Assembly: GCA_947595585.1 (NCBI GenBank)
Contig: CANQET010000010.1
Coordinates: 1-64,000 of the forward strand
Length of the DNA: 64,000 bases
Reading direction: 5' to 3'
Source of the DNA: an uncultured Clostridia bacterium
Lineage (GTDB): Bacteria > Bacillota > Clostridia > Christensenellales > Borkfalkiaceae
Both the position numbers and the translations under genes were made by a program. Every line of letters starts with the position of its first letter. Within the stretch, counting starts at the first letter, position 1. The notes under the pieces were generated by a model that had not been told where the DNA came from, searched no databases, and saw only the letters and a program-made list of their open reading frames with translations. Shown here piece after piece: positions 59,887-64,000 of the stretch.

Positions 59887-61155
59887 ATGAATATTTTAGT
59901 GATCGGCGGGGGCGGAAGGGAGCATGCCGTCGTAAAAGCGCTGAAAAAGAGCAAGCGTTGCGAGAAGATCTGGTGCCTTCCGGGCAACGGCGGGATCACG
60001 GCCGATTGCGAATGTTTTCCCATCAAGGCGACCGATCTCGACGGCATCGTCGCCTTTGCAAAGGAGCATGCGCCCGATTTTGCCGTCGTCACGCCCGATG
60101 ATCCGCTCTGCATGGGTCTTGTCGATCGTCTCGAGGCGATCGGCGTCCCCTGCTTCGGGCCGCGCGCGAACGCCGCGATCCTCGAGGGCAGCAAGGTCTT
60201 CTCCAAAGATCTCATGCAAAAATACGGCATCCCCACGGCGACGAGCCGCACGTTTTCTTCCCCCGAGGAGGCCCTTTCCTACCTAAAAACCACCACATAC
60301 CCCGCCGTGATCAAGGCGGACGGCCTCGCGCTCGGCAAGGGCGTCTGCATCGCGCATGATTTTTCCGAAGCCCAAACGGCGGTGCGGGAGATGATGGTCG
60401 AAAAGGTCTTCGGGGCGAGTGGTACGCGCATTCTCGTCGAAGAATTCCTCGAAGGCCCCGAGATCTCCGTCCTCGCCTTCACCGACGGCAATACGATCGT
60501 CCCGATGGTCTCCTCCATGGATCACAAGCGGGCATGGGACGGGGACGAAGGCCCCAACACGGGCGGCATGGGGACGGTCGCACCCAATCCGTATTACACC
60601 AAGGAAGTCGCCGAACGTTGCATGCGCGAGATCTTTTTGCCGACGGTCGCCGCGATGCACGCCGAGGGGCGGCCCTTCCTCGGATGCCTCTACTTCGGGC
60701 TGATGCTCACGCGCGAGGGTCCCAAGGTCATCGAATACAACTGCCGCTTCGGCGATCCCGAGACGCAGGTCGTATTGCCTCTTCTCGAGAGCGATCTTCT
60801 CGAGATCATGCTCGCCGTGCGTGCGGGAAAGCTGCATACGGTCGACGTAAAATTTTCGGAAAAAGCCGCCTGCTGCATCGTGCTTGCAAGCCGCGGCTAT
60901 CCTAAAAAGTATGACATGGGGTACGAAATCTCGCTTCCCGCGCTTGAAGCAGGGGAGGAGATCTACATCGCAGGCGCAAAGCGGGAGGGGGAGAAACTTC
61001 TCACCGCGGGCGGAAGAGTACTCGGTGCCGTCGCCGTGGCGGAAGATCTTGCCTCTGCCGTGCGGAAGGCCTATGCGCTCGCGGGCAAGATAAACTTCGA
61101 AAACGCCTACATGCGCAGCGATATCGGCGCCCGTGCTCTGAAGCCCCGGACTTAA
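59887..61155 (+). CDS. purD: GAR synthetase
   Basis: Ligates glycine to phosphoribosylamine with ATP. 422 residues. MNILVIGGGGREHAVVKALK, PAVIKADGLALGKGV, GPNTGGMGTVAPNP and EYNCRFGDPETQ are diagnostic. The ribosome site is GGGGGG in AAGGGGGGACCTATATG, which resembles the link motif GGGGGACCTATAT seen at repeat edges. The operon is interrupted before it by a repeat cluster; no separate promoter is obvious. Confidence 0.97.
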   Translation: MNILVIGGGGREHAVVKALKKSKRCEKIWCLPGNGGITADCECFPIKATDLDGIVAFAKEHAPDFAVVTPDDPLCMGLVDRLEAIGVPCFGPRANAAILEGSKVFSKDLMQKYGIPTATSRTFSSPEEALSYLKTTTYPAVIKADGLALGKGVCIAHDFSEAQTAVREMMVEKVFGASGTRILVEEFLEGPEISVLAFTDGNTIVPMVSSMDHKRAWDGDEGPNTGGMGTVAPNPYYTKEVAERCMREIFLPTVAAMHAEGRPFLGCLYFGLMLTREGPKVIEYNCRFGDPETQVVLPLLESDLLEIMLAVRAGKLHTVDVKFSEKAACCIVLASRGYPKKYDMGYEISLPALEAGEEIYIAGAKREGEKLLTAGGRVLGAVAVAEDLASAVRKAYALAGKINFENAYMRSDIGARALKPRT

Positions 61156-61224
61156 GTGCTCGGGACGTATAGCACAAATTGTATCAAATCAAACCTATAA
61201 GAAGAACAAACAGGAGGGAATGTT

Positions 61225-64000
61225 ATGGTTTATCGCGTTTATGTGGAGAAAAAAGCGGGCTTCGATCTCGAAGCGCAGACGCTTCTAAAGGAAGTCCGTG
61301 AATTTCTTGGGCTCGGCAGGGTGGAGCGCATCCGCATCCTGAACCGCTATGAGGCGGAGGAGGTCGATCCCGCGCTCTTCCTTCGGGCCGTGCGTACGGT
61401 GTTTTCCGAACCCCAGACCGACGTCGCCTCGGAATTTGCCGATCTTGCGGGGGCGCGCGTATTCGCCGCGGAATATTTGCCGGGGCAATTCGATCAGCGT
61501 GCGGATTCGGCGGCGCAGTGCATTCAGCTGCTCTCGATGGGCACCCGCCCCACCGTGCATTCCGCAAAGCTCTACGCCGTCTACGGAAAAGTCACGGAAG
61601 ACGATCTTGCCGCGATCAAGCGGTATGTCATCAACCCCGTCGAGCGCCGTGAGGCGAGCTTCGCCCTGCCCGAAACACTGCAAATAAACCACCCCGTCCC
61701 CGCGGATGTAGAAATTCTCACGGGATTTTCCGAGCTTCCCGATGAAGCGCTTCCCTCATTTTGCGCCGAGCGCGGACTTGCGATGGATCCCGAGGATCTC
61801 AAGCTCTGCCGCGATCATTTTAAGCTGGAGATGCGCGATCCCACCCTCACCGAGCTTCGCGTGATCGATACGTATTGGTCAGATCACTGCCGCCATACGA
61901 CCTTCCTCACGACGATCGACAACGTGCATTTCGAGGACCGGGTGCTCGAAAAATCCTATATGGAGTACCTATCCGCGCGGGAAGAACTCGGGCGGGAGGG
62001 CCCTGTGAACCTCATGGAGATCGCGACGATCGCCTGCAAGCTCCTTCGAGAGCGGGGAATGCTCGAAAACCTCGATGAGAGCGCGGAGATCAACGCCTGC
62101 ACGGTGAAGATCTCGATCGCGGTCGACGGCGTGCCGCAGGATTGGCTGCTCCTCTTCAAAAACGAGACCCACAACCATCCCACCGAGATCGAGCCCTTCG
62201 GGGGCGCCGCGACTTGCATCGGCGGGGCGATCCGCGATCCGCTCTCGGGCCGGGGGTACGTGTATAGCGCGATGCGGGTGACGGGTGCGGGGGATCCCCT
62301 CGTGCCCGTAGAGGATACGCTGCCCGGCAAACTTCCGCAGCGCAAGATCGTGACGACGGCCGCGGCGGGATATTCTTCCTACGGCAACCAGATCGGGCTT
62401 GCGACGGGGCAGGTCGATGAGATCTATCACCCCGGGTATGTCGCAAAGCACCTCGAGATCGGGGCGGTGATCGCCGCCACGCCCGCCGAAAACGTGCGTC
62501 GTGAGACGCCGAAGGCGGGGGACAAGGTCATTTTGGTGGGCGGAAGAACGGGCCGCGACGGCTGCGGCGGGGCGACGGGCTCCTCCAAATCGCATACGGC
62601 ATCCTCCCTCCTTTCGTGCGGGGCGGAGGTACAGAAGGGCAACGCGCCCGAGGAGCGCAAGCTCCAGCGCCTCTTCCGCAACCGTGCGGCGATGCTGCTC
62701 GTAAAGCGCTGCAACGATTTCGGGGCAGGGGGCGTCTCCGTCGCCGTGGGCGAGCTCGCCGACGGGCTGGAGATCGACCTCGATGCGATCCCCAAGAAAT
62801 ATGAAGGCCTCGACGGCACCGAACTTGCCATTTCCGAATCCCAGGAGCGCATGGCGGTCGTCGTGAGCGAAGAAGATCGCGCACAGTTTCTCGCGTATGC
62901 CGCGGAGGAAAACCTCGAGGCGACGGTCATCGCGACGGTCACCGCGCTTCCCCGTCTTCGGATGCGCTTTGGGGGAAAGACGATCGTCGATCTTCCCCGG
63001 GAATTCTTGAATTCCAACGGCGCCGAGAAGCATACGGATGCCGCCGTAGCGCATGCGGAAAACTTCGAACGCGAGGTACCTATGTCGTTTATTGGGGGGA
63101 TGCGGTCGCTTGCGGGCGATCTCAACGTCTGCTCCAAGCGCGGCCTTGCGGAGTGCTTCGATGCGACGATCGGCGCAGGGACCGTCCTCATGCCCTTCGG
63201 CGGAAAATACCAAATGACCCCCCCGCAGGCGATGGTCCACCTCATCTCTTCCGAGAAGGGCCACACCGACGCCGTATCCTACATGGCGTGGGGCGGCAAC
63301 CCCTACATCGCCGAGAAGAGCCCCTATCATGGGGCCTATCTTGCCGTCGTCGAGAGCATTTCCAAACTCATTGCGACGGGGGCGAGCTTCGACGACACCT
63401 ATCTCTCCTTCCAGGAATACTTCCTAAAGCCCAAGAAGGACCCCGCGCGCTGGGGACAGCCGCTTGCGGCGCTCTTGGGGGCCTTTCAGGCGCAGACCGA
63501 TCTCAAAGTCGCCGCGATCGGAGGCAAAGATTCGATGAGCGGCACCTTCGAACAGCTCGACGTCCCGCCCACCTTCATCTCCTTTGCGGTGACGACGGGC
63601 ACCTCTTCCGAAGCCGTCTCCCCCGAGTTCAAGGCGGCGGGACATAAAGTCGTATTGCTGACGCCCGTCTACGATGCCGACGGGCTCCCCGTGGCGGCTT
63701 CGCTGATCGCAAACTATCGTGCCGTCACCGCGCTTCTGCGTTCGGGCAAGGCCGTCTCCGCATGGACGATCGGCTTCGGCGGCGTCGCGGAGGGCGTCCT
63801 CAAGATGAGCCTCGGCAACCGCATCGGCTTCCGTTTTGCGGACGGCTTCGACCTCAAGAAGATCTTCTCCTACGCCTACGGCGCCTTCCTTCTCGAGCTC
63901 TCCGAGGATGCCGAGATCGGCGAGGAAGTCGGGCAGACGACCGAATCCGAGAGCATCTCCTGCGGCCTCGATCTTCTTCCGCTCTCCGAGCTTGCCGCGA
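61225..64000 (+). CDS. purL: FGAM synthase, single-chain type (3' end outside window)
   Basis: Converts FGAR, glutamine and ATP to FGAM. 925 codons are present and the frame is open at the window end; full-length relatives are about 1,230-1,260 residues, so the glutaminase domain lies beyond. Seen here: the N-terminal PurS-like part (1-150), the linker with VIDTYWSDHCRHTTFL, the first AIRS-like domain with NHPTEIEPFGGAATCIGGAI, and the second with DLNVCSKRGLAECFDATIGA. This is the clostridial single-chain form rather than separate PurS, PurQ and PurL. RBS AGGAGGG at 61212-61218. A patch at 63073-63092 has repeat-like sequence. Confidence 0.95.
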   Translation, partial: MVYRVYVEKKAGFDLEAQTLLKEVREFLGLGRVERIRILNRYEAEEVDPALFLRAVRTVFSEPQTDVASEFADLAGARVFAAEYLPGQFDQRADSAAQCIQLLSMGTRPTVHSAKLYAVYGKVTEDDLAAIKRYVINPVERREASFALPETLQINHPVPADVEILTGFSELPDEALPSFCAERGLAMDPEDLKLCRDHFKLEMRDPTLTELRVIDTYWSDHCRHTTFLTTIDNVHFEDRVLEKSYMEYLSAREELGREGPVNLMEIATIACKLLRERGMLENLDESAEINACTVKISIAVDGVPQDWLLLFKNETHNHPTEIEPFGGAATCIGGAIRDPLSGRGYVYSAMRVTGAGDPLVPVEDTLPGKLPQRKIVTTAAAGYSSYGNQIGLATGQVDEIYHPGYVAKHLEIGAVIAATPAENVRRETPKAGDKVILVGGRTGRDGCGGATGSSKSHTASSLLSCGAEVQKGNAPEERKLQRLFRNRAAMLLVKRCNDFGAGGVSVAVGELADGLEIDLDAIPKKYEGLDGTELAISESQERMAVVVSEEDRAQFLAYAAEENLEATVIATVTALPRLRMRFGGKTIVDLPREFLNSNGAEKHTDAAVAHAENFEREVPMSFIGGMRSLAGDLNVCSKRGLAECFDATIGAGTVLMPFGGKYQMTPPQAMVHLISSEKGHTDAVSYMAWGGNPYIAEKSPYHGAYLAVVESISKLIATGASFDDTYLSFQEYFLKPKKDPARWGQPLAALLGAFQAQTDLKVAAIGGKDSMSGTFEQLDVPPTFISFAVTTGTSSEAVSPEFKAAGHKVVLLTPVYDADGLPVAASLIANYRAVTALLRSGKAVSAWTIGFGGVAEGVLKMSLGNRIGFRFADGFDLKKIFSYAYGAFLLELSEDAEIGEEVGQTTESESISCGLDLLPLSELAA

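Overview
The window reads as one stretch of a GC-rich (about 60% G+C by eye) Gram-positive, endospore-forming Clostridia-like chromosome. Grounds: Firmicutes-style AGGAGG ribosome sites, sigma-A promoters with 17-bp spacers, U-tailed intrinsic terminators, lipoproteins with lipoboxes, an iron-sulfur type PurF, the clostridial single-chain PurL, a SpoIIQ-like peptidase next to a YwmB-like gene, a PdaB-like deacetylase, and the NifU-like/GGGtGRT pair. A gut Christensenellales-type lineage would fit, but this is inference. No prophage, transposase gene, CRISPR array or rRNA operon is visible. One tRNA is present (Arg, anticodon CCG).

Layout. 1-10 kb: end of a TetR-type regulator, a leaderless HTH-type gene, cysE-cysS, a short alanyl-tRNA synthetase without the C-Ala domain, a sugar O-acetyltransferase, rplM-rpsI with a probable L13 leader, and an esterase. 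10-20 kb: a doubly anchored lipoprotein, an acidic zinc-ribbon protein, comF, a polysaccharide deacetylase, an SSB-like protein, then a lower-GC pair on the minus strand (zinc-ribbon/leucine-rich-repeat membrane protein behind an attenuator-like leader RNA, and a Fic protein). 20-35 kb: a cysteine hydrolase, mgtE, a secreted GH43 diverging from a three-gene run of large surface proteins, the NifU-like/GGGtGRT pair and a cytoplasmic GH43. 35-45 kb: two divergent membrane proteins, then a candidate exporter cluster (membrane domain fused to an ABC ATPase, ABC permease, a small membrane-anchored protein, a 968-residue Ig-like lipoprotein). 45-52 kb: YwmB-like, SpoIIQ-like, M1 peptidase, FmdB-type zinc ribbon, tRNA-Arg, mnmA, ZIP transporter, SDR. 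53-64 kb: a purine operon purE-C-F-M-N, PurO-like cyclohydrolase, stand-alone AICAR formyltransferase, purD, purL (cut by the window end). Together these purine genes cover most of the route from PRA to IMP; purB and a purK are not in the window.

The most distinctive property is a set of composite intergenic repeats filling eleven gene-free gaps (roughly 6 kb in all). They are built from a few reusable modules joined in partly conserved order: a 117-238 bp element with terminal inverted repeats (A), long imperfect palindromes (B, C, E), a palindrome with a G-run tail able to form a quadruplex (D), and a large perfect-stem hairpin (F). Other points for follow-up are the attenuator-like leader at 18.2-18.4 kb, a leaderless upstream ORF before the purine operon, an upstream ORF before mgtE, and the membrane-domain/ABC fusion with an internal start site.
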